64,000 bases of DNA from Klebsiella quasivariicola (GCF_002269255.1 NZ_CP022823.1:4588001-4652000), one strand, 5' to 3'. Positions 1-9,076 are shown, numbered from the stretch's first letter. The notes: generated by a model not told the origin, from the letters alone. Numbers and translations: made by a program.

Positions 1-165
1 CAAACGCCGGAAGGAGAAGATGTGCTGGTGTATCACGCGCGGAATTACACCGAGATAGAAGGCGATCCGCTGTATGACCCCAATCGCCACACGCGGTTAA
101 AACTGGTCAACTGGCGGGAAGACGGGATGCCCGACTTCGGTATTCCACCAGCGGATACGCTGTAG
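1..165 (+). CDS. GH43-type glycosidase, C-terminal fragment
   Basis: Frame 1 is open from the window edge to a TAG stop and encodes the last 54 residues of a protein that begins outside the window. The segment VYHARNYTEIEGDPLYDPNR followed by a Trp-rich strand and DFGIP resembles the C-terminal blade of family 43 glycoside hydrolases (alpha-N-arabinofuranosidase or beta-xylosidase type), which trim arabinose or xylose from plant polysaccharides. In E. coli aroP lies at this side of ampE, so this gene is an accessory neighbour. The family call rests on recalled motifs only; the catalytic residues are outside the window. Confidence 0.6.
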   Translation, partial: QTPEGEDVLVYHARNYTEIEGDPLYDPNRHTRLKLVNWREDGMPDFGIPPADTL

Positions 166-202
166 CGATTCGGTATATGACCCGCTAGCGCAGGTTCTGC
201 AG

Positions 203-332
203 GCCGGGTCAGGCGAAGCCGCCACCCGGCAATATGACGGGCACGGCGTCTGATATCTCGCCCGGCGGCGCTGTTGCCTGCCGGGCCTGCGTGGTGTGAG
301 CCCCAGGCCGGATAAACGCAGCGCTATCCGGC
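203..332. repeat. REP/BIME-like cluster of three palindromes
   Basis: Three GC-rich imperfect palindromes follow each other in the 221-bp gap between the glycosidase and ampE: 203-230 (arms GCCGGGT/ACCCGGC), 260-286 (GCCCGGC/GCCGGGC) and 307-332 (GCCGGATA/TATCCGGC). This is the usual look of enterobacterial REP elements between convergent genes, where they can act as transcript 3'-end stabilisers or gyrase/IHF sites. The third palindrome lies just beyond the end of ampE. Confidence 0.75.
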
Positions 333-386
333 AAGCAAAGTCCCGCTGGTACATGTACTGTGGCTGGCAGAAGCGGGCTCAGGCCG

Positions 387-1241
387 TTAAACCAGGGTAC
401 CGTAAATCGTCAACAGCGCCATGATCACCACTACCACCAGCGACGTTTTCTTGGCCATCGATACGGCGGCTTTGGGCGTCGCCACTTTATCCACGTGCGG
501 TTCACGGGCCAGGGAATACTGCGCCAGGCGCGTCAATACCTGATACTGCGACGAATGGCGGTCGCCTAACGAGGCAAACCACGCCGGCAGCGCTTTCTCA
601 CCATGCCCCACCAGGGCATAGACTACCCCCACCAGGCGTACCGGCAGCCAGTCCACAATATGCAGAATTCCATCGATCCCGGACTGCAACCGATGGTGCG
701 GCGTCTGGTAGCGAGCCAGCCATGTCTGCCAGGCGCGCAGTACGCTGTAAGCGATAAGCGTCAGAGGGCCCCACGCCCCACCCACCACAAACCAGAACAG
801 CGGCGCCAGATAGTATCGATAGTTAATCCACAGCAGCGCATTTTGCAGCTCACTCAGGTATTCACGCTCATCGCAGCCCGGAGGGACGCCGTGGATCAGC
901 GTCAACTCGCTGGCCATGGCATCGCAGGCGCGACTGTCATTGCGCGACGCTGCTTTCAGATAAGCATGATAATGCAGCCGAACCTTGCCTGCCCCAATGC
1001 ACAGCAGGCCCAGTAAGATCCAGAACACCAGCAGCGGTACGTTAAACAACTGCCCCTGCAGCAGGCGCTGAATGATATAGACGACCACAACGGCCACCAG
1101 CGTCATCAGTAGCGTGCCCAACAGAGAAAAATGTTTTATCCGGCGGAACACCACCTCCAGCCGATGATCAAGCTGCCAGTGTTCGCCCAGCTTAAACAGC
1201 CGTTCGGCGATAAGCACCAGCAGCGTCGTAAACAGCGTCAT
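387..1241 (-). CDS. ampE: AmpE inner-membrane regulatory protein
   Basis: The 284-residue product is collinear with E. coli AmpE over its whole length, including the GKVRLHYHAYL segment and the conserved ARYQTPHHRLQSGID stretch. It has hydrophobic membrane segments near residues 40-85, 140-160 and at the extreme C-terminus. AmpE belongs to the CobD/CbiB-like membrane family and has been proposed to act as a sensor in beta-lactamase induction; its biochemical role is not settled. The ATG overlaps the end of ampD by 4 bp, so the two genes are translationally coupled in one operon. Confidence 0.95.
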   Translation of the reverse strand: MTLFTTLLVLIAERLFKLGEHWQLDHRLEVVFRRIKHFSLLGTLLMTLVAVVVVYIIQRLLQGQLFNVPLLVFWILLGLLCIGAGKVRLHYHAYLKAASRNDSRACDAMASELTLIHGVPPGCDEREYLSELQNALLWINYRYYLAPLFWFVVGGAWGPLTLIAYSVLRAWQTWLARYQTPHHRLQSGIDGILHIVDWLPVRLVGVVYALVGHGEKALPAWFASLGDRHSSQYQVLTRLAQYSLAREPHVDKVATPKAAVSMAKKTSLVVVVIMALLTIYGTLV

Positions 1242-1801
1242 GAGGTCTCCTTTTCTGACGGTACGCTAAGTAGCGCCCGGTATTTTTGCCAGTTAAAGGC
1301 CGGTCCCGGATCGGTCTTGCGCACGGGCGCAATATCGCTATGACCTGCAATGTTGTTAGCGATGGCCGGATAACGCGTGATGAGGAGATCGGTTATCGCC
1401 GCCAGCTGTCGGTACTGCGCATCGGTATACGCCAGGGTATCCGTGCCTTCCAGCTCAATACCGATGGAAAAATCATTGCAGCGTTCGCGTCCCTGATAAC
1501 AGGAGACCCCCGCATGCCACGCACGCTTATCGAAAGGCACATACTGCACGATTTCACCATCACGGCGAATCAGACAATGTGCGGAAACACGCAGATGAGC
1601 AATCTCCGCAAAGAAAGGATGTGCCTGCGGATCCAGGGTGCCGGTGAACAGCGCATCAATCCACGGGCCACCAAATTCGCCTGGTGGCAAGCTAATGTTA
1701 TGCACCACCAGTAAGGAAGGGGTTTCTTCATCCGGACGGCAGTCATGGTGCGGCGAGGGAACCCGACGCGCGCCGACCAACCATCCCTCGTTCAACTGCA
1801 T
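1238..1801 (-). CDS. ampD: AmpD 1,6-anhydro-N-acetylmuramyl-L-alanine amidase
   Basis: This cytosolic zinc amidase cleaves the stem peptide from anhydro-muropeptides during peptidoglycan recycling and thereby lowers the AmpR inducer pool. The 187-residue protein carries the zinc ligands H34, H154 and D164 and the catalytic residues E116 and K162 at the positions known from the Citrobacter/E. coli enzyme. It is the first gene of the ampDE pair and diverges from nadC across a 133-bp gap. All key residues are present, so no derepressed phenotype is predicted from the sequence. Confidence 0.97.
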   Translation of the reverse strand: MQLNEGWLVGARRVPSPHHDCRPDEETPSLLVVHNISLPPGEFGGPWIDALFTGTLDPQAHPFFAEIAHLRVSAHCLIRRDGEIVQYVPFDKRAWHAGVSCYQGRERCNDFSIGIELEGTDTLAYTDAQYRQLAAITDLLITRYPAIANNIAGHSDIAPVRKTDPGPAFNWQKYRALLSVPSEKETS

Positions 1802-1934
1802 GCGGGATCTCCTTTCGCGAACTCATGCTTCCGGGCCACACGCCGGCCCAAAGGATGAAGTGTGTATGGTACTGAAACGTCGTTCAGGTTAGCATGTTTC
1901 CCACTTCTGAATCTTATCTATCTGGAGCTTTATC

Positions 1935-2828
1935 ATGTCGCCTCGTCGTTATAACCCCGACCGCCGCCGTGACGTGCTGCTGGAACGTATTAATCTCGAT
2001 ATTACCGATGCTGTCGCACACTCCCTGCGGGAAGATTTGGGCGGCGAAGTCGACGCCAACAACGATATTAGCGCACAATTATTGCCACAGGATGCACGCT
2101 CTCATGCAGTGGTCATTACCCGCGAAGATGGTGTCTTCTGTGGGAAACGCTGGGTGGAAGAGGTCTTTATTCAGCTCGCCGGCGATGACGTGAACATCAC
2201 CTGGCATGTGGCCGATGGCGACGCCGTCAAAGCCAACCAGCCGCTGTTCGAACTGGAAGGCCCGTCGCGTATCCTGCTCACCGGCGAACGCACAGCACTG
2301 AACTTTGTGCAAACCCTCTCCGGCGTCGCCAGCGTCGTCCGTCGCTATGTCGACCTGCTGGCGGGCACTAAAACTCAACTGCTTGATACGCGTAAAACCC
2401 TGCCAGGGCTGCGTACCGCGCTAAAATATGCCGTACTCTGCGGCGGCGGAGCCAACCACCGCCTGGGTCTGTTCGACGCTTTCCTGATTAAAGAAAACCA
2501 TATCATTGCCTCCGGCTCGATCCGCCAGGCGGTGGAAAAAGCGTTCTGGCTGCACCCTGACGTGCCGGTGGAAGTGGAAGTGGAAACCCTGGATGAGCTG
2601 GAGCAGGCGTTAAAAGCCGGCGCTGATATTATTATGCTCGATAACTTCACCACCGACCTGATGCGTGAGGCGGTGAAAATCACCGCGGGCCAGGCGGCGC
2701 TGGAGGTTTCCGGTAACGTCACCTTTGACACCATCCGCGAATTTGCCGACACCGGCGTCGACTACATCTCCGTCGGCGCCCTGACCAAACATGTGCAGGC
2801 GCTCGACCTGTCGATGCGCTTTCGCTAA
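1935..2828 (+). CDS. nadC: Nicotinate-nucleotide pyrophosphorylase (quinolinate phosphoribosyltransferase)
   Basis: NadC converts quinolinate and PRPP to nicotinate mononucleotide, the last pathway-specific step of de novo NAD synthesis. The 297-residue product has the family length and start (MSPRRYNPDRRR) and contains the conserved TRKTLPGLR, KENHI and EVEVET motifs of the alpha/beta-barrel active site. The ATG at 1935 was chosen by alignment with E. coli NadC and a GGAGC motif upstream. A strong hairpin follows the stop codon. Confidence 0.97.
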   Translation: MSPRRYNPDRRRDVLLERINLDITDAVAHSLREDLGGEVDANNDISAQLLPQDARSHAVVITREDGVFCGKRWVEEVFIQLAGDDVNITWHVADGDAVKANQPLFELEGPSRILLTGERTALNFVQTLSGVASVVRRYVDLLAGTKTQLLDTRKTLPGLRTALKYAVLCGGGANHRLGLFDAFLIKENHIIASGSIRQAVEKAFWLHPDVPVEVEVETLDELEQALKAGADIIMLDNFTTDLMREAVKITAGQAALEVSGNVTFDTIREFADTGVDYISVGALTKHVQALDLSMRFR

Positions 2829-2833
2829 GGTTC

Positions 2834-2870
2834 AGGCCTTCACGTTCTGCTACGTGAAGGCCTAAATTTG
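2834..2870 (+). terminator. Hairpin downstream of nadC
   Basis: A perfect 12-bp stem (2834-2845 with 2852-2863) closes a 6-base loop and is followed by AAATTT. It sits 6 bp after the nadC stop and separates nadC from the pilin operon. The T-tract is short, so termination efficiency is uncertain. Confidence 0.7.
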
Positions 2871-3009
2871 CGACCCGTCTCGCAGCCCCCCATGCTCACC
2901 CTGCAATCAGAGTAAAAACCCTGGAACCCGGTTTCCCGGATCGTTTTCGTCTCCTCGCCTGGTTCGCGAGATCCCGTCACAGTGCTCCTCTCACAACAAG
3001 GAGCGACTT

Positions 3010-3441
3010 ATGGATAAACAACGAGGTTTTACCCTGATTGAACTGATGGTGGTTATTGGGATCATCGCCATTCTCAGCGCCATCGGCATCCCGGCCTATC
3101 AAAACTATCTGCGTAAAGCGGCCCTCACCGACCTGCTGCAGACCTTTGTCCCCTACCGGACGGCCATCGAACTTTGCGCGCTCGATCATGGCGGCCTGAC
3201 GGTATGCGACGGCGGCAGCAACGGCATCCCCTCGCCCACCACCACGCGCTACCTCTCCGCGATGAGCGTGGCCAAAGGCGTCGTCACCCTTACCGGCCAG
3301 GAGAGTCTGAATGGACTGGGCGTCACCCTGACCCCGACCTGGGATAACGCCGAGGGCATCACCGGCTGGCAGCGGGTCTGCACCATCACTGGCAACAGCG
3401 CGCTTCAGCAGGCCTGCGAAGACGTCTTTCGGGTGAAGTGA
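3010..3441 (+). CDS. ppdD: Type IV pilin / prepilin peptidase-dependent protein PpdD
   Basis: The 143-residue protein has a class III signal: a short positively charged leader ending at G6, then mature FTLIE with the conserved Glu at mature position 5 (E11), and a roughly 25-residue hydrophobic helix. The C-terminal half has paired cysteines (near residues 57/66 and 127/136) that could form the pilin disulfide. It is the major pilin of the enterobacterial type IV pilus and heads the ppdD-hofB-hofC operon. An AAGGAG ribosome-binding site lies 7 bp before the ATG. Confidence 0.93.
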   Translation: MDKQRGFTLIELMVVIGIIAILSAIGIPAYQNYLRKAALTDLLQTFVPYRTAIELCALDHGGLTVCDGGSNGIPSPTTTRYLSAMSVAKGVVTLTGQESLNGLGVTLTPTWDNAEGITGWQRVCTITGNSALQQACEDVFRVK

Positions 3442-3451
3442 GGGCGAAAAG

Positions 3452-4837
3452 ATGAAAACAGAACAGCTGATCCCACTTTGTCGTCGCTATCACGCCCTGC
3501 TGTTGCATAGCGATGAGCAGACCATTTCTATTGCGGTGGTGGATACCCCACCGGCGGAGCTGATGGAGGCGCTGCGCTTCGCGACACAAAAACGGATCGA
3601 TATTGAATGCTGGAACCAGGAACAGATGGACAAGCGTCTGCAGGCCCAGGAAAAGCAGGCGCAACTGGCGCAAAACGCAGGACCAGAAAATATCGCCGAG
3701 CGGGTCAACCAGATCCTCGAGCAGGCTCTGCGACAACGAGCATCCGATATCCATATTGAGCCTACGGAAACCCACTTACGCATCCGCCTGCGAGTCGACG
3801 GCGTCCTTCACGCCCTGCCGCTACTGGCGCCCGAGCTGGCCGCACCGGTTATCGCGCGACTCAAGGTGATGGCCAGTCTGGATATCGCCGAGCATCGTTT
3901 GCCGCAGGACGGCCAGTTCGCCCTCAACCTCGCCGGACGGTCACTCTCCTTTCGTATCGCCACTCTGCCCTGCCGCTATGGCGAAAAAATTGTTCTGCGC
4001 CTGCTACATCAGGTGGATCAAGCGCTGGATCTGGAGGCTCTCGGCCTCTCATCCTCCCAGCTGGCGGCCTTTCGCCAGGCGCTGAACCAGCCACAGGGGC
4101 TGCTGCTGGTCACCGGCCCAACCGGCAGTGGTAAAACGGTGACCCTCTACAGCGCCCTGCAGGCCAGAAACCGGGAGCAAGTAAACATCTGTAGCGTGGA
4201 GGATCCGCTGGAGATCCCTATCGCCGGAATGAATCAGACGCAAATCAACCCCCGCGCCGGACTGACCTTTCACAGCGTGCTGCGCGCCCTGTTACGCCAG
4301 GACCCGGATATTGTGATGGTGGGTGAAATCCGCGATGCCGAGACCGCTGAAATCGCGCTCAAAGCCGCCCAGACCGGTCATCTGGTACTGTCCACTCTGC
4401 ACACCAACTCCACCAGCGAAACCCTGACTCGTTTGCAGCAAATGGGCATTGCTCGCTGGATGATCTCTTCTGCGCTCTCGCTGGTTATCGCCCAGCGTCT
4501 GGTCCGCAAGCTGTGTCCCCACTGTCGGCGCAATGCCGGCAGCGCCGCCGACCTGCCGCACAGCCTGTGGCCACGCCCGCTGCCACGCTGGCAGGCGACG
4601 GGCTGCGAACACTGCTATCACGGGTATTATGGGCGTCTGGCGCTGTTCGAAGTATTACCTGTCACCCCAGCATTACGTCAGGGAATAGTCCAGGGGTTGA
4701 ACGCTATTGAAATTGAATCTCTGGCGCGAGCAGCGGGCATGATGACGCTCTTTGAAAGCGGCTGTCAGGCTATCGAGCAGGGATTGACCAGTCTTGAAGA
4801 GGTGGTGCGGGTGCTGGGGATACCTCATGGCGACTAA
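3452..4837 (+). CDS. hofB: Type IV pilus assembly ATPase HofB (GspE/PilB family)
   Basis: HofB powers pilus extension at the inner membrane. The 461-residue protein shows a Walker A GPTGSGKT at residues 222-229, an Asp box, a Walker B with GEIRDAETAE, and a C-terminal zinc tetracysteine (CPHC...CEHC), which together define the GspE/PilB secretion-ATPase family. It follows ppdD by 10 bp and overlaps hofC by 11 bp, consistent with one transcript. All nucleotide-binding motifs are intact, so the ATPase should be active if expressed. Confidence 0.93.
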   Translation: MKTEQLIPLCRRYHALLLHSDEQTISIAVVDTPPAELMEALRFATQKRIDIECWNQEQMDKRLQAQEKQAQLAQNAGPENIAERVNQILEQALRQRASDIHIEPTETHLRIRLRVDGVLHALPLLAPELAAPVIARLKVMASLDIAEHRLPQDGQFALNLAGRSLSFRIATLPCRYGEKIVLRLLHQVDQALDLEALGLSSSQLAAFRQALNQPQGLLLVTGPTGSGKTVTLYSALQARNREQVNICSVEDPLEIPIAGMNQTQINPRAGLTFHSVLRALLRQDPDIVMVGEIRDAETAEIALKAAQTGHLVLSTLHTNSTSETLTRLQQMGIARWMISSALSLVIAQRLVRKLCPHCRRNAGSAADLPHSLWPRPLPRWQATGCEHCYHGYYGRLALFEVLPVTPALRQGIVQGLNAIEIESLARAAGMMTLFESGCQAIEQGLTSLEEVVRVLGIPHGD

Positions 4838-6032
4838 GCGTCTCTGGCGCTGGCGAGGTGTCGATGCGCAGGGCGCGCCTCGTCAGGGGATGTTATGGCA
4901 AGCCAGTCGTCTGGAGGCGCTGCACCACCTCCAGCAACAGCGCATCATGCCGCTGGCCGTGCGCCGCTGTCCAGTGAAGCAGAGCCTGTGGCATCCGCGC
5001 TACAGTAGCGAAACGATCCGTCAGCTCGCCACTCTTCTGGCGGCCGGGCTGCCGCTGGCGGACGGGTTAACGCTGCTGGCGCAGCAGCAACCGCATGCGC
5101 AGTGGCAGGCGCTGCTTGAGGCACTGGGCCGCGAGCTGGCTCAGGGCGTAGCGTTCTCTACCGCGCTGGCGCAGTGGCCGCAGGCCTTTCCGCCCCTTTA
5201 TCTGGCGATGATTAGCACCGGCGAACTAACGGGCAAGCTTGACATCTGCTGCCTGCAGCTGGCCAACCAGCAGCAGGAGCAGCAGCGGCTTGCCGGTAAG
5301 GTCAAAAAAGCGCTGCGCTACCCGCTGATCGTGCTCTCCCTGGCGTTGGTGGTGGTGCTGGGAATGCTCTATTTTGTCCTGCCCGAGTTTACTGCCATCT
5401 ACCAAACGTTCAATACGCCGCTGCCGCTGTTGACGCGGATCGTCATTGCGGCAGGCGATATGCTGAGTCGTGGTTGGGCACTGCTGTTGGCCATTCTGCT
5501 CAGCCCATTGCTGCTCAACCAACTGGTCCGGCAGCGTAGCGACTGGCTGCTGCGTCGCCAGCGTTTGCTTAACGCGCTCCCCCTCGTCGGCCCCCTGATC
5601 GGCGGCCAACAGCTGAGTCTGATATTTACCATCCTGGCATTAACCCAAAGCGCTGGCATTAGCTTCCTGCAAGGGCTGCAAAGCGTTGAAGAGACCCTGT
5701 CGTGTCCACTGTGGCGTCAGCGCCTGGCACAGGCACGTGAGCGGATAGCGCAAGGAGAACCCATCTGGCAGGCGTTAAGCCGCTGCGGTGGTTTTACACC
5801 GCTGTGTCTGCAGCTCATTCGCACCGGTGAAAGCGCGGGGGCCCTGGATCAGATGCTGGAAAACCTGGCACACCATCATCGGGAGCAAACCCATCAGCGC
5901 GCCGACAGTCTGGCTGCGCATCTGGAACCTCTCATGCTGGTGATAACCGGCTCGCTGGTCGGCATCCTGGTGGTGGCGATGTATTTGCCCGTTTTTCACC
6001 TCGGCGATGCCATTGGCGGGGCGGGAGGATGA
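4827..6032 (+). CDS. hofC: Type IV pilus inner-membrane platform protein HofC (GspF/PilC family)
   Basis: HofC is the polytopic platform protein that works with HofB. The start was placed at ATG 4827 (MATKRLWRW) because this matches E. coli HofC; an upstream ATG at 4794 lies inside hofB. The 401-residue product has two copies of the GspF cytoplasmic domain (about residues 60-170 and 260-370), each followed by membrane helices (about 170-200, 215-240 and 370-395). FxxALxxWP and RTGExxGxLD are typical family motifs. The operon ends here, facing guaC. Confidence 0.92.
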   Translation: MATKRLWRWRGVDAQGAPRQGMLWQASRLEALHHLQQQRIMPLAVRRCPVKQSLWHPRYSSETIRQLATLLAAGLPLADGLTLLAQQQPHAQWQALLEALGRELAQGVAFSTALAQWPQAFPPLYLAMISTGELTGKLDICCLQLANQQQEQQRLAGKVKKALRYPLIVLSLALVVVLGMLYFVLPEFTAIYQTFNTPLPLLTRIVIAAGDMLSRGWALLLAILLSPLLLNQLVRQRSDWLLRRQRLLNALPLVGPLIGGQQLSLIFTILALTQSAGISFLQGLQSVEETLSCPLWRQRLAQARERIAQGEPIWQALSRCGGFTPLCLQLIRTGESAGALDQMLENLAHHHREQTHQRADSLAAHLEPLMLVITGSLVGILVVAMYLPVFHLGDAIGGAGG

Positions 6033-6068
6033 GAAATGCTGGCACCGCACTGGCGCCAGCGCAGCCGG

Positions 6069-7112
6069 TTACAGGCTGTTGAAAACCCGGTTCTCTTGTT
6101 CCTGAACGCGGATAAAGGTCGTCCGTTTGGTCAGCTCTTTCAGTCGCGAGGCGCCAACATAGGTGCAGGCAGAACGCAGGCCGCCGAGAATGTCGCGTGC
6201 GGTATTGTCCACCGGACCACGCAGCGGCAGCTTAACGGTTTTGCCTTCCGCCGCGCGGTATTTCGCCACACCGCCCACATGGCGCGTCATCGCCGACTCG
6301 GAGCTCATGCCGTAGAACAGCATGAATTTCTCGCCGTTTTCTTCAACGATGGTGCCGCCGCTCTCTTCATGGCCTGCCAGCATGCCGCCAAGCATCACGA
6401 AATCGGCGCCGCCGCCAAAGGCTTTCGCGACATCGCCAGGCATTGTGCAGCCGCCGTCACTGATGATCTGGCCGCCCAGGCCGTGCGCCGCATCAGCGCA
6501 CTCAATCACGGCGGAGAGCTGCGGATAGCCGACGCCAGTTTTGACGCGGGTAGTACAGACAGAGCCCGGGCCAATCCCAACTTTCACAATATCGGCGCCG
6601 GAGAGGATCAGCTCTTCACACATTTCACCGGTAACTACGTTCCCGGCGATAATGGTTTTCTGCGGCCAGGCTTCGCGGGCTTTCGCCACGAACTGGACGA
6701 AGTGCTCAGAGTAGCCGTTGGCGACATCAATGCACACGAAGCTCAGTTGTGGGTTCTGAGAGAGGATCTGTTGGGTCTTTTCGAAATCCGCATCGGAAGT
6801 ACCGGTGGAAACCATCACATGCTTGAGTGTGTCTGCGGAGGCTTCCTGCACAAACGCCTGCCACTCTTCAGCAGTGTAATGCTTGTGTACCGCGGTCAGA
6901 ATGCCAAAAGTGGCCAGTGCTTTCGCCATGCTGAAGGTGCCGACGGTATCCATGTTAGCCGCAATAATTGGCACACCGGACCAGGTCTGGCCTGAATGTT
7001 TAAAGGTGAATTCACGTTCCAGCTCAACATCAGAACGACTTTTGAGGGTAGAGCGTTTCGGGCGGATAAGAACGTCTTTGAAACCAAGCTTCAGATCTTC
7101 TTCAATACGCAT
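6069..7112 (-). CDS. guaC: GMP reductase
   Basis: GuaC reduces GMP to IMP with NADPH and returns guanine nucleotides to the adenine branch. It is an IMPDH/GMPR TIM-barrel protein; the catalytic Cys is C186 in GPGSVCTTR. The 347-residue frame starting at ATG 7112 (MRIEEDLKLG) matches E. coli in start and length; the frame extends 22 codons further upstream but that segment is not conserved. The gene converges with hofC (36-bp gap with a small GC hairpin) and diverges from coaE. Confidence 0.97.
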   Translation of the reverse strand: MRIEEDLKLGFKDVLIRPKRSTLKSRSDVELEREFTFKHSGQTWSGVPIIAANMDTVGTFSMAKALATFGILTAVHKHYTAEEWQAFVQEASADTLKHVMVSTGTSDADFEKTQQILSQNPQLSFVCIDVANGYSEHFVQFVAKAREAWPQKTIIAGNVVTGEMCEELILSGADIVKVGIGPGSVCTTRVKTGVGYPQLSAVIECADAAHGLGGQIISDGGCTMPGDVAKAFGGGADFVMLGGMLAGHEESGGTIVEENGEKFMLFYGMSSESAMTRHVGGVAKYRAAEGKTVKLPLRGPVDNTARDILGGLRSACTYVGASRLKELTKRTTFIRVQEQENRVFNSL

Positions 7113-7455
7113 GTGCGAATTCCTGGGGTTAATGGCATTAATGTGAGAGCACAACTCCAGTGACGTTATCATACGCACGAATCAGGCCCGCGCAAGACTG
7201 CGATTTTCACTTTTTTTACGCTACAATCGTATAAATTTACCTGGTGAATAGTGAAAAAAGCGCTAACGCCTTCACCCGCCAGTGTATTATTTTTAACCAT
7301 TTGATTTGCTTGATTAAAAGAAACAGAATAGCGGACGGCGTTCCCGGTTGGCACGGGACCTCACAACATGATCACTGTTGCCTCCCCGGCGTACCGCCAG
7401 TTATCGCTGTCTGAATACAAATAAATACGAGCAATCCGTTTCAGGGTCAGAAGAT
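7113..7455. other. guaC-coaE divergent intergenic region (343 bp)
   Basis: No conserved gene is visible. On the minus strand a TTGCGC hexamer (7190-7195) and TATGAT hexamer (7168-7173) with a 16-bp spacer form a candidate guaC promoter. The central part (about 7200-7330) is AT-rich and should hold the coaE promoter, which I cannot place with confidence. Both assignments are inference from consensus matching. Confidence 0.5.
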
Positions 7456-8076
7456 ATGGGGTACACAGTCGCGTTAACAGGCGGGATCGGTAGCGGTAAA
7501 AGTACGGTCGCCGACGCCTTCGCGCAGCTCGGGGTTAACGTTATCGATGCCGATGTCATCGCCCGTCAGGTCGTCGAGCCCGGTACCCCGGCACTCCAGG
7601 CCATTGCCGGCCACTTCGGGCCACAGATGATTGCCGCCGACGGCACGCTAAACCGTCGCCTGCTACGGGAAAAAATTTTTGCTCATGTGGAGGAAAAAGC
7701 CTGGCTCAACGCGCTGTTGCATCCGCTGATTCAGCAGGAAACGCGCCGCCAGATGCAGGCCGCTACCTCCCCTTATCTCCTCTGGGTCGTACCTTTGCTG
7801 GTCGAAAACCGCCTGTCCAGCCAGGCCGATCGCGTACTGGTCGTCGATGTGCCAAAAGAGACGCAAATCGAACGCACTATGCTGCGCGATAAGGTCAGCC
7901 GCGAACATGCTGAACATATTCTTGCCGCCCAGGTCTCGCGCGAGCAGCGCCTGGCCATCGCGGACGATGTTATTGAAAACACTGGCACGCCGGATGCAGT
8001 GGCATCGGATGTTGCCCGCCTGCACGAAAAGTATTTAACGCTGGCATCGCAGGCCGCCTCACAGGAAAACTCGTAA
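7456..8076 (+). CDS. coaE: Dephospho-CoA kinase
   Basis: CoaE phosphorylates the 3'-hydroxyl of dephospho-CoA, the final step of coenzyme A synthesis. The P-loop GGIGSGKST begins at residue 9, and the lid region contains RDKVSREH. The start at ATG 7456 (MGYTVALTGG) gives 206 residues, the E. coli length; an upstream in-frame ATG would add a non-conserved 26-residue leader. The stop codon overlaps the zapD ATG by one base (TAATG), which indicates translational coupling. Confidence 0.96.
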   Translation: MGYTVALTGGIGSGKSTVADAFAQLGVNVIDADVIARQVVEPGTPALQAIAGHFGPQMIAADGTLNRRLLREKIFAHVEEKAWLNALLHPLIQQETRRQMQAATSPYLLWVVPLLVENRLSSQADRVLVVDVPKETQIERTMLRDKVSREHAEHILAAQVSREQRLAIADDVIENTGTPDAVASDVARLHEKYLTLASQAASQENS

Positions 8077-8819
8077 TGCATACCCCCGTTCTGTTTGAAC
8101 ATCCTCTTAATGAGAAAATGCGCACCTGGCTGCGCATTGAATTTCTGATCCAGCAGATGGCTTTCCATCCCCTGATTGCCAGCCATGCCGATGCGCTCCA
8201 TTTTTTCCGTAACGCCGGCGATCTGCTGGATGTTCTGGAGCGTGGCGAGGTACGTACCGACCTGGTCAAAGAGCTGGATCGTCAGCAGCGTAAGCTCCAG
8301 TCCTGGGCAGAAGTGCCGGGCGTCGATCAGGAGCGTATTAACGAGCTGCGCCAGCAGCTGAAGCAGTCCTCCAGCACCCTGATGGCCGCGCCGCGCATTG
8401 GTCAGTTTCTGCGTGAAGATCGCCTGATTGCGCTGGTGCGTCAGCGCCTGAGTATTCCTGGCGGCTGCTGTAGCTTCGATTTACCGACCCTGCATATCTG
8501 GCTCCATATGCCGCAGTCACATCGTGATGAACAAATAGCCAGCTGGCTTGCCAGCCTCGATCCGCTGGTCCAGTCCCTGAGCCTGATCCTCGATCTGATC
8601 CGTAACTCTGCTCAGTTTCGTAAACAGACCAGCCTCAATGGCTTTTACCAGGATAATGGCGAAGACGCCGACCTGCTACGACTGCGTCTCGATCTGGCCT
8701 ATCAGCTCTATCCACAAATTTCCGGCCATAAGAGCCGTTTCGCCATCCGTTTCCTGCCGCTGGACAGTGAATATGGGATCGTGCCGGAACGCTTTGATTT
8801 TGAACTGGCCTGCTGTTAA
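8076..8819 (+). CDS. zapD: ZapD, cell-division FtsZ-bundling protein
   Basis: ZapD binds the C-terminal tail of FtsZ and cross-links protofilaments at the Z-ring. The 247-residue protein has the length and sequence of E. coli ZapD (formerly YacF): an alpha-helical N-terminal domain (FEHPLNEKMRTWLRIEFLI) and a C-terminal beta-strand domain. It is coupled to coaE by a one-base overlap and followed after 9 bp by yacG. Confidence 0.95.
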   Translation: MHTPVLFEHPLNEKMRTWLRIEFLIQQMAFHPLIASHADALHFFRNAGDLLDVLERGEVRTDLVKELDRQQRKLQSWAEVPGVDQERINELRQQLKQSSSTLMAAPRIGQFLREDRLIALVRQRLSIPGGCCSFDLPTLHIWLHMPQSHRDEQIASWLASLDPLVQSLSLILDLIRNSAQFRKQTSLNGFYQDNGEDADLLRLRLDLAYQLYPQISGHKSRFAIRFLPLDSEYGIVPERFDFELACC

Positions 8820-8828
8820 GGAGATATC

Positions 8829-9023
8829 ATGTCAGAAGAGACTATCGTCCACTGCCCGACCTGCGGCAAAAACGTGGTGTGGGGCGAGCAGAGCCCGTTT
8901 CGTCCGTTCTGTAGCAAGCGTTGCCAGCTGATCGATCTGGGAGAATGGGCAGCAGAAGAGAAGCGTATCCCCAGCGCGGGCGATCTCTCCGACAGCGATG
9001 ACTGGAGCGAACAGCAACCCTGA
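8829..9023 (+). CDS. yacG: YacG, zinc-finger DNA gyrase inhibitor
   Basis: The 64-residue protein has a treble-clef zinc site with C9, C12, C28 and C32, followed by a short helix and an acidic C-terminal tail (DLSDSDDWSEQQ). E. coli YacG binds the GyrB C-terminal domain and inhibits DNA binding by gyrase. An AAGGAG motif lies 6 bp before the ATG. It closes the coaE-zapD-yacG operon and is followed by a hairpin. Confidence 0.93.
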   Translation: MSEETIVHCPTCGKNVVWGEQSPFRPFCSKRCQLIDLGEWAAEEKRIPSAGDLSDSDDWSEQQP

Positions 9024-9034
9024 GGCACTGGGCA

Positions 9035-9062
9035 GGCTAACCCGACAGGTTTCGGGTTAGCC
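9035..9062 (+). terminator. Hairpin between yacG and mutT
   Basis: An 11-bp perfect stem (9035-9045 with 9052-9062) closes a 6-base loop between the convergent yacG and mutT stops. No T-tract follows on either strand, so it is a candidate factor-dependent or 3'-end-protecting hairpin. Confidence 0.5.
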
Positions 9063-9076
9063 TCGTAACCTGGGGC

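Noticed and set aside
6036..6995. 319-codon frame antisense to guaC
   Set aside because: The sense strand encodes GuaC with the catalytic Cys and full length; the antisense frame has no family features.
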